8,933 nucleotides of DNA from Pseudanabaena sp. CAN_BIN31 (GCA_026785865.1 JAJAZG010000472.1:1-8933); one strand, 5' to 3'; positions 1 through 6,679 are shown, counted from the stretch's first letter. Made by a program: numbers and translations. The notes: generated from the letters alone by a model not told the origin.

Positions 1-36
1 CAAATTAACTAACCATTGCCATTTAGCATCAGACAC

Positions 37-2370
37 TCAAAGCGTCACTGACTTAATCCATGCTTTGAGATTGCTTGGTACAGTCGTGAAATGTACATAA
101 GTTTGCTTGATATGTCGCGATCGCTGTTTCGGAATCGCCGCGATCGTCAGCTTGTTTTCTAATATTAAATTCTCAGACATTACTTGATCTAAAAGCATCG
201 CTTGATGCGGTTGTTGAGGCTTTAAGACCTTCGCATAGATTTCATCTTCAATCTCTAACTGTTGGTTTTGATCATAAACCTTAAGATGAAGTTTGAGATT
301 GGTTAATACAGGAACTTCTTGTTCCGAGAAAATTTCTGCACCATAGGGAGAGAGTCGTCGTAACTCACCCTCAAATATTTCTGCACCTAAATGTTTCTCT
401 TCTAAAATGCGATAGGTAATCGGAATTGGCATAGGTAATACTCGGAGAGAATCACTAATGGAAGGAAGTTTAAGATTGTATATACCTTCAATCTCACAAA
501 TATCGTAGATGAAAATTGGCTGTGATACACCTTTGGGTTCTACTTCAATAGAACCATTAGTTTTAACGATTTCCTGTACTTCCTTATAAGTGTTTTCTGA
601 AATCAAGATCTGTCCTCCCACAGTATAGGATTCAATTCGCGCCGTGAGATTGACATGATTACCGACCACACCATATTTAGCGCGAGATTGAGAACCAATA
701 TTACCTGCAACTACTTCACCAGTATTAATCCCAATTCCCATCGCGATTTCAGGTAGTTCCATTTGCATAAGCTGCTCATTCACCGATTGCATCGCTAATT
801 GCATCGCGATCGCCGACGCAACCGCCCTTGCTGCATCATCTTCACTATGGATCGGCGCACCAAATAGTACCAAAATCGCATCGCCAATAAACTCATCAAT
901 TGTGCCTTGATAAGTGGCGATCGCCTCTGTCATCGTGCCAAGAAAAACATTAAGAATTTCCACGACTTTTTCAGGTGGCATCTTTTCGGAAATCGTCGAA
1001 AATCCACGCAGATCGCACATTAAGAGCGTCACCTTGCGGCGATCGCCGCCTAGTTTCAGACCTTCAGGCGTTTCTAATAAGCTTTTGACCACCGCATCAG
1101 TCAAATATCGACTGAAATAAGTGCGAATTTGCGCGGCAGTAATCGCAAGATAGCCAGTCACGATCGCACCGCCACCAAAAAAGGCGATCGTCGCAGGGAC
1201 AAAGGGTAACCACCAGCCATAGCTTAAAGCGATCAAACAAGAACTAACTAAACCTCCCGCCAGCAACACCACACTCAGCGATCGCTCCACTAGCACCCAA
1301 ATTTTTTGCTTAGTGCTGACATTGCGCCATTGCCAAATCAAAGTCGAGCCAGCCATCGCCCAACCAAAAATCCACAGCCATTCCCAATATTCATCCCATG
1401 TTTGAATTCTTGGTCTGCCATCGAGAGTACTACTAAGTAAATGGCTGACAATTTGCGCGTGAACTTCAATTCCTGAAGTCTGTAAACGAGTACTGCCAAT
1501 ACCATTATCGAGGGGAGTGAAGAATAAATCTCTTAAACTTACGGCCGTTGTTCCAATCATCACTACGCGATCGCGTAGTAAATATGGCGATATTTTATCT
1601 TCCAATACATCCGCCATTCGCACAAATCGAAAGCCCTTAAGCGATCGGCGATAGTTAATCACAAATTGATGCCCACCCACATCAGCATGACTATAACCAC
1701 CGTCATTTTCCCGCAATCGCGGCGGATTTAGCGCCTGATCAATTTGCTCCAAGGCAACTGTCTTTTCGCCATCAAGATAGAGCGATGTTAACTGCAAACC
1801 GAAGCTAAGTGTAGTTTTGCCATCGGGCGATCGCAGCGCAAGTAAGCCCCGCCGAATCCGTCCATCTGCATCAACAGGAAGATTGATCGCGCCCACTTGA
1901 TCGGTATCAGCGAGCGCAGGTGGCGGGTTAATATTTGAACTAGATATCGCAAAATTTGTGGCAACCAAATCGGCTTTTCTAGTAGCCACAATCAAGTTAG
2001 GAGTAGTTTTAAAAAGTTTTTCTAATTCGCTATAACCCTCTCCCACAGGTAGATCACGAGCTAGATCTAAGCCGATCGCACGCGGTTTTTGCTGCCGAAC
2101 TTTGTCCAATAATTTGGTGAGCAAAGCATCATCTATCGGCCATTTTTTATATTGACGTACATCAGCTTCATCAATACCAATAATCACGATGCGATTGTCT
2201 TCAGGCTCAGGCGATCGCCATCGAAAAAACTGATCGAGAAGTCCTAATTCCAGTGGTTCTAGCGCCCCAATTAAGCGTAAACCGATCACCACAAGCGAAA
2301 TTGTTGGTGCGGCGATCGCGATCCCGCGCCATTTCCACAAGATATTTTTTAGCTGAGTTGCGATCGCCAT
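37..2370 (-). CDS. CHASE2-domain class III adenylate/guanylate cyclase with PilZ-like C-terminal extension
   Basis: This 777-residue membrane protein probably converts ATP or GTP to a cyclic nucleotide in response to an extracytoplasmic signal. A first membrane segment lies at about residues 15-36. A CHASE2 sensor fills about 40-320, recognisable from LLDQFFRWR, IVIIGIDEADV, KWPIDD and RAIGLDLARD. Three membrane segments follow at about 328-347, 364-385 and 388-412. The cyclase domain spans about 440-625. The two metal-binding aspartates are D453 (MCDLRGFS) and D497 (FIGDAI), and the transition-state residues are N574 and R578 (VNLTARIE), so catalysis looks intact. The purine-specificity site has E493 (IDEFIGD) in place of the lysine usual in adenylate cyclases, with G567 (KYGVVG) at the partner site. 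Residues about 652-745 resemble a degenerate PilZ barrel (GELRRLSPYGAEI). The ATG has a purine-rich GAAGAAAG ahead of it rather than a strong Shine-Dalgarno. It lies 91 bp downstream of the DUF928 gene on the same strand. Family assignment is secure; ligand and product are inferred. Confidence 0.93.
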   Translation of the reverse strand: MAIATQLKNILWKWRGIAIAAPTISLVVIGLRLIGALEPLELGLLDQFFRWRSPEPEDNRIVIIGIDEADVRQYKKWPIDDALLTKLLDKVRQQKPRAIGLDLARDLPVGEGYSELEKLFKTTPNLIVATRKADLVATNFAISSSNINPPPALADTDQVGAINLPVDADGRIRRGLLALRSPDGKTTLSFGLQLTSLYLDGEKTVALEQIDQALNPPRLRENDGGYSHADVGGHQFVINYRRSLKGFRFVRMADVLEDKISPYLLRDRVVMIGTTAVSLRDLFFTPLDNGIGSTRLQTSGIEVHAQIVSHLLSSTLDGRPRIQTWDEYWEWLWIFGWAMAGSTLIWQWRNVSTKQKIWVLVERSLSVVLLAGGLVSSCLIALSYGWWLPFVPATIAFFGGGAIVTGYLAITAAQIRTYFSRYLTDAVVKSLLETPEGLKLGGDRRKVTLLMCDLRGFSTISEKMPPEKVVEILNVFLGTMTEAIATYQGTIDEFIGDAILVLFGAPIHSEDDAARAVASAIAMQLAMQSVNEQLMQMELPEIAMGIGINTGEVVAGNIGSQSRAKYGVVGNHVNLTARIESYTVGGQILISENTYKEVQEIVKTNGSIEVEPKGVSQPIFIYDICEIEGIYNLKLPSISDSLRVLPMPIPITYRILEEKHLGAEIFEGELRRLSPYGAEIFSEQEVPVLTNLKLHLKVYDQNQQLEIEDEIYAKVLKPQQPHQAMLLDQVMSENLILENKLTIAAIPKQRSRHIKQTYVHFTTVPSNLKAWIKSVTL
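136..417 (-). other. Region encoding the PilZ-like C-terminal domain of the cyclase
   Basis: This stretch encodes about residues 652-745, after the catalytic domain. The segment EGELRRLSPYGAEI, followed by a hydrophobic alternating strand pattern (TNLKLHLKVYD) and IYAKVL, looks like the start of a PilZ beta-barrel. The c-di-GMP signature is incomplete. There is no clear RxxxR ahead of it, and the D/N of [D/N]xSxxG is R672, although S674 and G677 are present. A dimerisation or protein-binding role is therefore as likely as c-di-GMP sensing. The PilZ comparison rests on pattern alone. Confidence 0.4.
1562..1579. repeat. HIP1 octamer inside an 18-bp perfect palindrome
   Basis: ACTACGCGATCGCGTAGT is a perfect 18-bp palindrome centred on GCGATCGC, inside the CHASE2 coding region. 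It is one of at least 17 HIP1 octamers in the window. They start at 117, 806, 917, 1039, 1278, 1567, 1827, 2211, 2312, 2360, 3269, 3770, 4315, 5131, 5278, 5390 and 8916. HIP1 is a known over-represented palindrome of many cyanobacterial genomes. Confidence 0.85.
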
Positions 2371-2423
2371 AGTCTTTCTTCAACTTACTGCTAAATGTGT
2401 CGAGTAGGTAAGCATAAAAATCC

Positions 2424-2482
2424 TTAAACCCCAAAAAGCTGTAGCGCACGCGCAGCCTGCGCTACAGCTTTCTGGGGTTTAG
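2424..2482. repeat. Long imperfect palindrome (hairpin) overlapping the 3' end of the DUF928 gene
   Basis: The arms 2424-2448 and 2458-2482 pair over 25 positions, with one A/C mismatch (2434/2472), one terminal G-U pair and a 9-nt loop (CGCGCAGCC). The arm core GCTGTAGCGCA is GC-rich. Read on the minus strand, the stem is followed by GGA and then five T residues (2416-2420), so it could end DUF928 transcription or form a stabilising hairpin between the two genes. The right arm contains the last six codons and the TAG stop of the DUF928 gene. The length and near-perfect symmetry also suit a dispersed palindromic repeat of the cyanobacterial kind. Copy number cannot be judged from this window. 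Confidence 0.8.
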
Positions 2483-3265
2483 ATTTTGAGTGACAAAAGT
2501 GAATGGAAGCACACGATCTAGCTTGGCTGACTTCAGCAAAGAAGTCCATTCTTCCAAAGCTTCAGTGTTTGTTGGCACGGTTAGTTGTGCATCAGCTAAA
2601 GCTTGCACCGCTTCAAACCAAATTCCTTCTTGAGCAAATAATACAGCACGCTCTAGAGGTTTCGAGATGGCGGGGAGTTGGGCAACTAGATTTTTCGTAG
2701 GCAAAACACGCCGCATTTTACCCTGTATAACCTTATATTCTTCAATAGTTTTACCTTTAACTGTAAACTTCCATGTGTAGTTTTTGCCAACTTCTAGAAT
2801 CGGAGAGTCATCGGGCATTTTCATCGCAATGATGCCTGCACTATTATTAATAGCAAAAGACTTTTCATAGATTTGTTTTTTACTAGATGCAGGTAAACCA
2901 CTCTCTGCGTTGGGCTTTAGTGGTACAACATTATCCTCATAAAGAATAAATTGGACGGAACCGTTAAATTCTGGAGTTAAGAAATAAATCGTTGGACGTT
3001 CAGAAATTGTCTGGGGAATGGGATTATTTTCTTGTTTCAAATCTGGCATTAGGGCAATTAAACAAGCATAGGCACAACCAGAACTCCGAGTAATTCCTGA
3101 TGCTGAAACTGTGGGCGCATTGAGATTGCTGGGTGGGTTATAGCGTACCCTGCGCGACTGGGCTTGAACTGAGGATGTAAAAAAAGTAAATGGTAAAGCA
3201 CTCACTATATTTACAGCTAAACAAGAGCAAATTGATGCTACTAAGATTTTTTTTGGTAAAAACAT
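2462..3265 (-). CDS. DUF928 family secreted protein
   Basis: This 267-residue protein begins with a clear signal peptide: MFLPKK, a hydrophobic stretch to about residue 33, and a likely cleavage after SSVQAQ near residue 36. The mature part matches the cyanobacterial DUF928 pattern. It has RPTIYFLTPE (about residue 90 on), a beta-rich middle with YTWKF, and a helical end with GIWFEAVQALADAQ and EEWTSLLKSAKLDRV. A CAYAC pair at about residues 63-67 could form a disulfide or bind something. The frame extends upstream to a TTG at 3313. The ATG at 3265 is preferred because AGAGG lies 10 nt before it and translation then starts directly on the signal peptide. No function is established for DUF928. 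It lies just upstream of the CHASE2 cyclase on the same strand, suggesting an envelope partner of the sensor. The last six residues come from the palindrome arm. Confidence 0.86.
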   Translation of the reverse strand: MFLPKKILVASICSCLAVNIVSALPFTFFTSSVQAQSRRVRYNPPSNLNAPTVSASGITRSSGCAYACLIALMPDLKQENNPIPQTISERPTIYFLTPEFNGSVQFILYEDNVVPLKPNAESGLPASSKKQIYEKSFAINNSAGIIAMKMPDDSPILEVGKNYTWKFTVKGKTIEEYKVIQGKMRRVLPTKNLVAQLPAISKPLERAVLFAQEGIWFEAVQALADAQLTVPTNTEALEEWTSLLKSAKLDRVLPFTFVTQNLNPRKL

Positions 3266-3329
3266 AATGCGATCGCCTCTAGAAAAAATGATCTTTGTAG
3301 CTTGTAATGCCAAATATCATAACCGCGAG

Positions 3330-3358
3330 ATAGTAATTAAGAATGAATCTCTTATCAA
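3330..3358 (-). promoter_or_regulatory. Predicted sigma70-type promoter of the DUF928 gene
   Basis: On the minus strand TTGATA (3353-3358) and TACTAT (3330-3335) are separated by 17 bp. This predicts a start near 3323 and a leader of about 58 nt. The rest of the 3266-3502 interval shows no gene. It holds a small dyad ATATTC-N4-GAATAT (3372-3387) and a weak TATTAT (3460-3465) that might serve petN. Confidence 0.5.
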
Positions 3359-3502
3359 AAAGTTGCTACGGATATTCGACTGAATATTTTTCTGAAATTT
3401 AAAGTTGCCGTAATGTGTCTTGCTCGTCGTTATAACTTTTTCTTTAGCACAGTAAAGCGTATTATAGGATCTTGAAAAACTTATTTAAACTGTTACAAAA
3501 CT

Positions 3503-3592
3503 ATGGATATTTTGTCACTAGGTTGGGTTAGCGTCCTCGGTATGTTCACTCTCTCGATCGCTTTTGTCGTCTGGGGACGTAACGGACTTTGA
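3503..3592 (+). CDS. petN: Cytochrome b6f complex subunit PetN (subunit VIII)
   Basis: The frame encodes 29 residues, MDILSLGWVSVLGMFTLSIA followed by FVVWGRNGL, which is the exact length and pattern of PetN. The invariant features are the MDIL.LGWV start, a single hydrophobic membrane helix (about residues 5-23) and the C-terminal VVWGRNGL. PetN is one of the four small single-helix subunits of the cytochrome b6f complex in the thylakoid membrane, which passes electrons from plastoquinol to plastocyanin or cytochrome c6. No Shine-Dalgarno sequence is visible before the ATG. The gene stands alone, divergent from the DUF928 gene and convergent with the MFS gene, with its own terminator just downstream. 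The gene is small enough to be missed by length-filtered gene callers. Confidence 0.96.
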   Translation: MDILSLGWVSVLGMFTLSIAFVVWGRNGL

Positions 3593-3610
3593 CCTGTCAC
3601 CATAAATTAA

Positions 3611-3639
3611 AAAGAGGATTGCTTAGCAATCCTTTTTTT
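3611..3639. terminator. Bidirectional rho-independent terminator between petN and the MFS gene
   Basis: GGATTGC (3616-3622) pairs with GCAATCC (3626-3632) around a TTA loop. Seven T residues follow on the plus strand (3633-3639). On the minus strand the same stem is followed by TCTTTTT. The A/T flanks extend the stem. It begins 19 nt after the petN stop and ends 4 bp before the MFS stop, so it serves both convergent genes. Confidence 0.9.
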
Positions 3640-3642
3640 AAT

Positions 3643-4929
3643 TTATTGATCGGCATATTTGATTGCATAGCGATCGTCTGCTCTGCCGATCGCAAATTTG
3701 AAGGACTCAGATATAGTTTTGTTGGACTGTGTGGCAAAAATAACGATTCCTAATAGGCAAAGCCCTGTAGCGATCGCAAATATATCTGTTATTCCCACAA
3801 CCCCAATCAACTTGCCCATAATCGGTCCCGCAAGAGCGATCCCAAGATCAAATCCTAGCCATGTCAGCCCAAATATATAGCCGCGCTCTTGAGGAACTGT
3901 GCGATCGGCAACTAGCGCCACGATCGCAGGAATTGTGATGCCTGAACCAATTCCTTCGGCAATTCCCGACAATAAAAACTCATAGTTGTGACTAGCAAAA
4001 TAAATGGTCGCCATCGACAATCCATAGAAAAATATCCCTATGGAAATGAAGATACCACGTCCCCATTTATCGCTTAGTCTCCCCACAGGAAATCGAATAA
4101 TAAAACCCGACAACGCCGCCGCCATATAAAACAAGCCTGCATTAAGCGTAATATTTTTCTGCTGCATCAAAATTGGCATAAAAGAGCTGAGTGTCCCAAA
4201 TGACAATCCAACCAATAACAAAATAGTGGAAGGAACTCTAACTCTAGGACTAAGGAAAGTTTGCCAAAATCCTGCTTTTACTGCATTTGCGGATACGCTT
4301 TGACGATTCAATTCGCGATCGCCTACATTACCTCCAATTTCAATTTGAGTAGTTAACAACAATCCTGCAAAAGCCAACAATGATGCAGTAATAAATAGAG
4401 GTTGATAGCCCCAAGCTTCGTACATTAAACCACCGATCGCAGGACCAAAAGCCAAGCCCAAAGGATTAACTAAGCTCATATAGCCAATTACTTCACCCCG
4501 CTTCTCGATAGGAGCAAGGTCAGCAACTAAAGCGCTATAGCTTGAAGCAAAAGCCGCGATACTAATCCCATGCACAGCCCGAAAGAACATTAATAAAGGA
4601 ATAGATGGTGACAACGCATAACATAAGGGAACTACAGCCGCTACAATCAGCCCAATTTTCATAGTATAGCGTCGACCCTTGCGATCAGAGAGCTTACCAA
4701 GATAGGAACGACAAACTAATAAGCCGATCGCAAAAGAACCCATCACCAGTCCGATCTGGTCAAAAGACTGGGTTAAGGTGCGGATATAGAGTGGGATAGT
4801 TGGCAATTGGGAAGCCATACTTGCCCAAAAAAACAACCCAGTCCAAAAAACCGCAGTCAGATTTTTGCGAAGAGAAGTGTCAAGACTAGAGAAGGTAGTT
4901 AAAGACTGCATGATCTGAAATATGACCAT
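3643..4929 (-). CDS. Major facilitator superfamily transporter (DHA1-like efflux type)
   Basis: This 428-residue protein has the length and twelve-helix pattern of an MFS carrier, probably a proton-driven exporter in the inner membrane. Motif A lies in the loop between helices 2 and 3 (LGKLSDRKGRR, residues 77-87), and its second-half copy is GRLSDKWGRG (283-292). Helix 5 carries an antiporter-type motif C (PLGLAFGPAIGGLM, 156-169), typical of drug or sugar exporters. A hydrophilic linker at about 197-228 separates the two halves. The substrate cannot be told from sequence. The ATG at 4929 is the first in frame and a second in-frame ATG lies at 4911; neither has a good Shine-Dalgarno. A 58-nt hairpin lies 10 nt before the first one. 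The helicase gene is 171 bp upstream on the same strand, so read-through from it is possible. Confidence 0.88.
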   Translation of the reverse strand: MVIFQIMQSLTTFSSLDTSLRKNLTAVFWTGLFFWASMASQLPTIPLYIRTLTQSFDQIGLVMGSFAIGLLVCRSYLGKLSDRKGRRYTMKIGLIVAAVVPLCYALSPSIPLLMFFRAVHGISIAAFASSYSALVADLAPIEKRGEVIGYMSLVNPLGLAFGPAIGGLMYEAWGYQPLFITASLLAFAGLLLTTQIEIGGNVGDRELNRQSVSANAVKAGFWQTFLSPRVRVPSTILLLVGLSFGTLSSFMPILMQQKNITLNAGLFYMAAALSGFIIRFPVGRLSDKWGRGIFISIGIFFYGLSMATIYFASHNYEFLLSGIAEGIGSGITIPAIVALVADRTVPQERGYIFGLTWLGFDLGIALAGPIMGKLIGVVGITDIFAIATGLCLLGIVIFATQSNKTISESFKFAIGRADDRYAIKYADQ

Positions 4930-4939
4930 TAAAATATGT

Positions 4940-4997
4940 AGCCCAAGCCATTTAAGAAAGTTCTGATGTAAGGGAACTTTTGCAAATGACTTGGGCT
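4940..4997 (-). promoter_or_regulatory. Large hairpin directly upstream of the MFS start codon
   Basis: The outer stem pairs 4940-4947 with 4990-4997 (AGCCCAAG/CTTGGGCT, 8 bp). After one mismatch it continues for 5 bp (4949-4953 with 4984-4988). After a 3x3 internal loop, AAAGTTC (4957-4963) pairs with GAACTTT (4974-4980) around a 10-nt loop. Read in the MFS direction, the stem ends 10 nt before the ATG, with ACATATTTTA between. It could mask ribosome entry, act as an attenuator or stop helicase read-through. No known riboswitch consensus was recognised. Confidence 0.6.
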
Positions 4998-5016
4998 GCG
5001 ATTAGTTATTGATGAT

Positions 5017-5043
5017 TATCTCTTAAGTTTTAAATTAGAGATA
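5017..5043. repeat. AT-rich inverted repeat between the helicase and MFS genes
   Basis: TATCTCT (5017-5023) pairs with AGAGATA (5037-5043) around a 13-nt AT-rich loop. It lies between two other hairpins in the same 171-bp interval. It is a weak structure on its own with no assigned role. Confidence 0.4.
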
Positions 5044-5065
5044 TCAAGCGATCGGGTGAATACTT

Positions 5066-5092
5066 CAAAAGCTTTATAAGGCAAAGCTTTTG
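5066..5092 (-). terminator. Hairpin just after the helicase stop, possible weak terminator
   Basis: CAAAAGCTTT (5066-5075) and AAAGCTTTTG (5083-5092) form a perfect 10-bp stem with a 7-nt loop, 8 nt after the helicase TAA. The stem is AT-rich and no U-run follows on the minus strand, so it is more likely a 3'-end stabiliser or processing signal than an efficient intrinsic terminator. Confidence 0.45.
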
Positions 5093-5100
5093 ATTGATTT

Positions 5101-6639
5101 TTAGTATTTAACGGGAGCAGGGATTGGACCGCGATCGCGTCCAGCAGAAGAAGAACGGCGCGAATCATATCCACCGCCATCACGACGACCACCGCCGCCA
5201 CCATCACGACGACCACCACCATCACGCTTGATTGGTCTACCACTGTTGTAGGAACCGCCGCCGTCTCCACGATCACCGCGATCGCGTCCACCACCGGGGC
5301 TGTGAGGTTGCTTAGCCAAGACTTGCAAGGCTGCTTGCTCAGCTTTATCTGACTGGAGTTGGGTGTAGGCAAGTTGCAAAGCAGCAGCCGCGATCGCTTG
5401 AGGATCGTAATCTTCAACCAACTGTGACACCAAAGGCAAGAACGAAGCCAAACGCTCACCAGTCAATGCTTCTAGAATTTGTTCTGTAAAGCGACCAATG
5501 CGACGCTCCTGAATCTGCGCCACACTAGGCAAAGCGATCGGCGGCAAAGGCATACCAACTTGCTGTTCCAATTGACGCAACTTGTAGCGCTCTTTCCCAG
5601 AAATTAGGGTTATCGCAGTTCCCTTCTTACCAGCACGACCTGTCCGTCCAATGCGGTGAACATAGCGCTCAGGATCATCAGGAATATCGAGGTTAAATAC
5701 GTGGGTCAAGCCATCAATATCTAAACCACGCGCCGCGATGTCCGTTGCCACAACCCAACGCACTTGTTGATTACGGAAGCGGCGTAACAGATTTTCACGT
5801 TGAGACTGTGAAAGGTTGCCATGATACTCATCAACACTATGACCGCAAGATTGTAAAATCTCAGTCAGTCTACTAGCAGAATCCTTAGTACGCACAAAGA
5901 TGATTGCCGAAGTTGGAGCTTCAAATTCCAAAATAGGTAGGAGAGCTTCTTCTTTGCTGAGGTGATAAGGGACTAGATAAATCTGTTGATCAATGCGCGT
6001 AGGTGTGGAATCCTGAGATTCGACCTTGACAGTGACAGGAGACTTCAAGAAGTTCTTCACCAAACGCTTTACCGCAGGAGGCATGGTCGCGGAGAAGAAA
6101 GTGCTTTGCTTGGTAGAAGGAGTTGTGACCAAAATCCGTTCGACATCTTGGATGAAGCCCATATTGAGCATTTCATCAGCTTCATCTAAAACAAACCAAG
6201 CGAGGCTCTCTAGTTTCAGTTTGCCGCGTTCCATCAAGTCGATTACCCGACCTGGTGTACCGACAACAACATGGACACCGCGATCCAATTGCACCATTTG
6301 ACGAGCGATATCCGATCCACCATATACGGTGAGAATTTTCGCGCCTGGCTTTGTATTAAAGCTACGCAGAGCCTGTCCAACTTGGATCGCCAATTCGCGA
6401 GTTGGGGTTAAAATTAGCGCTTGCAAAGATTCGCTGTTGAGGTCTAAGCGCTCCAAGATGGGCAAGGCAAAGGCGGCTGTTTTACCAGTACCAGTCTGGG
6501 CTTGACCAAGTACGTCTGCTCCTGCGAGCAATTGGGGGATCGCTTGCTCTTGAATAGCTGTAGGCTCTGTAAAGCCAATCGATTCGAGCTTAGCAACTCG
6601 TGCTTCAGAAATACCGAGAGAGAGAAAAGATGAGGGCAT
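5101..6639 (-). CDS. crhR: DEAD-box RNA helicase, CrhR type
   Basis: This 512-residue ATP-dependent RNA helicase should unwind RNA duplexes in the cytoplasm. All core motifs are visible: a Q motif (FTEPTAIQ, to Q30), motif I AQTGTGKT (47-54), PTREL (79-83), TPGR (128-131), DEAD (152-155), SAT (183-185), IIFVRT (246-251), ARGLD (303-307) and HRIGRTGR (328-335). The region TGERLASFLPLV...YDPQAIAAAALQ (393-421) matches my recollection of the C-terminal region of Synechocystis CrhR, a redox- and cold-responsive helicase, which is why that symbol is offered. A glycine/arginine-rich tail (about 449-504) should bind RNA. The frame continues upstream to a TTG at 6714. The ATG at 6639 is chosen because AGGA lies 6 nt before it and the family fold starts there. 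A leader of about 215 nt with dyads precedes it, as expected for a gene under post-transcriptional control. Confidence 0.92.
   Translation of the reverse strand: MPSSFLSLGISEARVAKLESIGFTEPTAIQEQAIPQLLAGADVLGQAQTGTGKTAAFALPILERLDLNSESLQALILTPTRELAIQVGQALRSFNTKPGAKILTVYGGSDIARQMVQLDRGVHVVVGTPGRVIDLMERGKLKLESLAWFVLDEADEMLNMGFIQDVERILVTTPSTKQSTFFSATMPPAVKRLVKNFLKSPVTVKVESQDSTPTRIDQQIYLVPYHLSKEEALLPILEFEAPTSAIIFVRTKDSASRLTEILQSCGHSVDEYHGNLSQSQRENLLRRFRNQQVRWVVATDIAARGLDIDGLTHVFNLDIPDDPERYVHRIGRTGRAGKKGTAITLISGKERYKLRQLEQQVGMPLPPIALPSVAQIQERRIGRFTEQILEALTGERLASFLPLVSQLVEDYDPQAIAAAALQLAYTQLQSDKAEQAALQVLAKQPHSPGGGRDRGDRGDGGGSYNSGRPIKRDGGGRRDGGGGGRRDGGGYDSRRSSSAGRDRGPIPAPVKY
5170..5226 (-). repeat. 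Short tandem repeats encoding the RRDGGG tail of the helicase
   Basis: The codons for residues about 472-490 repeat the unit (R)RDGGG three times, with a glycine expansion in the second copy. On the plus strand this shows as recurring ACGACCACC and CCATCACG. Such RGG-like tails in DEAD-box proteins bind RNA without strong sequence preference. The low-complexity DNA is likely to vary in length between strains. Confidence 0.75.
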
Positions 6640-6645
6640 AGATAA

Positions 6646-6649
6646 TCCT
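6646..6649 (-). promoter_or_regulatory. Ribosome binding site fixing the helicase start
   Basis: On the minus strand AGGA is followed by TTATCT and the ATG at 6639. This spacing supports the 512-residue form over the longer frame starting with TTG at 6714. Confidence 0.65.
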
Positions 6650-6652
6650 AAG

Positions 6653-6679
6653 ATTTGCAGCAAATTTGTTCTAAGAACA
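6653..6679. promoter_or_regulatory. Two adjacent 13-bp palindromes before the helicase Shine-Dalgarno
   Basis: ATTTGCAGCAAAT (6653-6665) and TGTTCTAAGAACA (6667-6679) are both perfect palindromes with a one-base centre, separated by one base. They lie immediately upstream of the AGGA at 6646. As RNA they could form two 5-bp hairpins with 3-nt loops; as DNA they could be paired operators. Their half-site order does not match the cyanobacterial LexA box I know of. Confidence 0.5.

Noticed and set aside
914..1120. 68-codon plus-strand frame opposite the cyclase gene
   Set aside because: It lies antisense to the conserved catalytic domain, has no family pattern and no ribosome binding site.
2207..2449. 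80-codon minus-strand frame across the cyclase start
   Set aside because: It overlaps the cyclase N terminus in another frame, and its start lies inside the palindrome. The protein is not recognisable.
3266..3313. N-terminal extension of the DUF928 protein from a TTG start
   Set aside because: It would put 16 residues before the signal peptide. The ATG at 3265 has a good Shine-Dalgarno, and the predicted promoter start near 3323 leaves no room for one before the TTG.
5170..5226. Regular repeats as a CRISPR array
   Set aside because: The units are short, contiguous and in frame with the helicase tail, with no spacers.
5016..5459. 147-codon minus-strand frame over the helicase tail
   Set aside because: It is an alternate-frame reading of the GC-rich repeat codons, with long low-complexity valine/alanine runs.
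6667..6679. TGTTCTAAGAACA as a LexA box
   Set aside because: The half-sites are in the opposite order to GAAC-N4-GTTC boxes and do not match the AGTAC-type cyanobacterial box.
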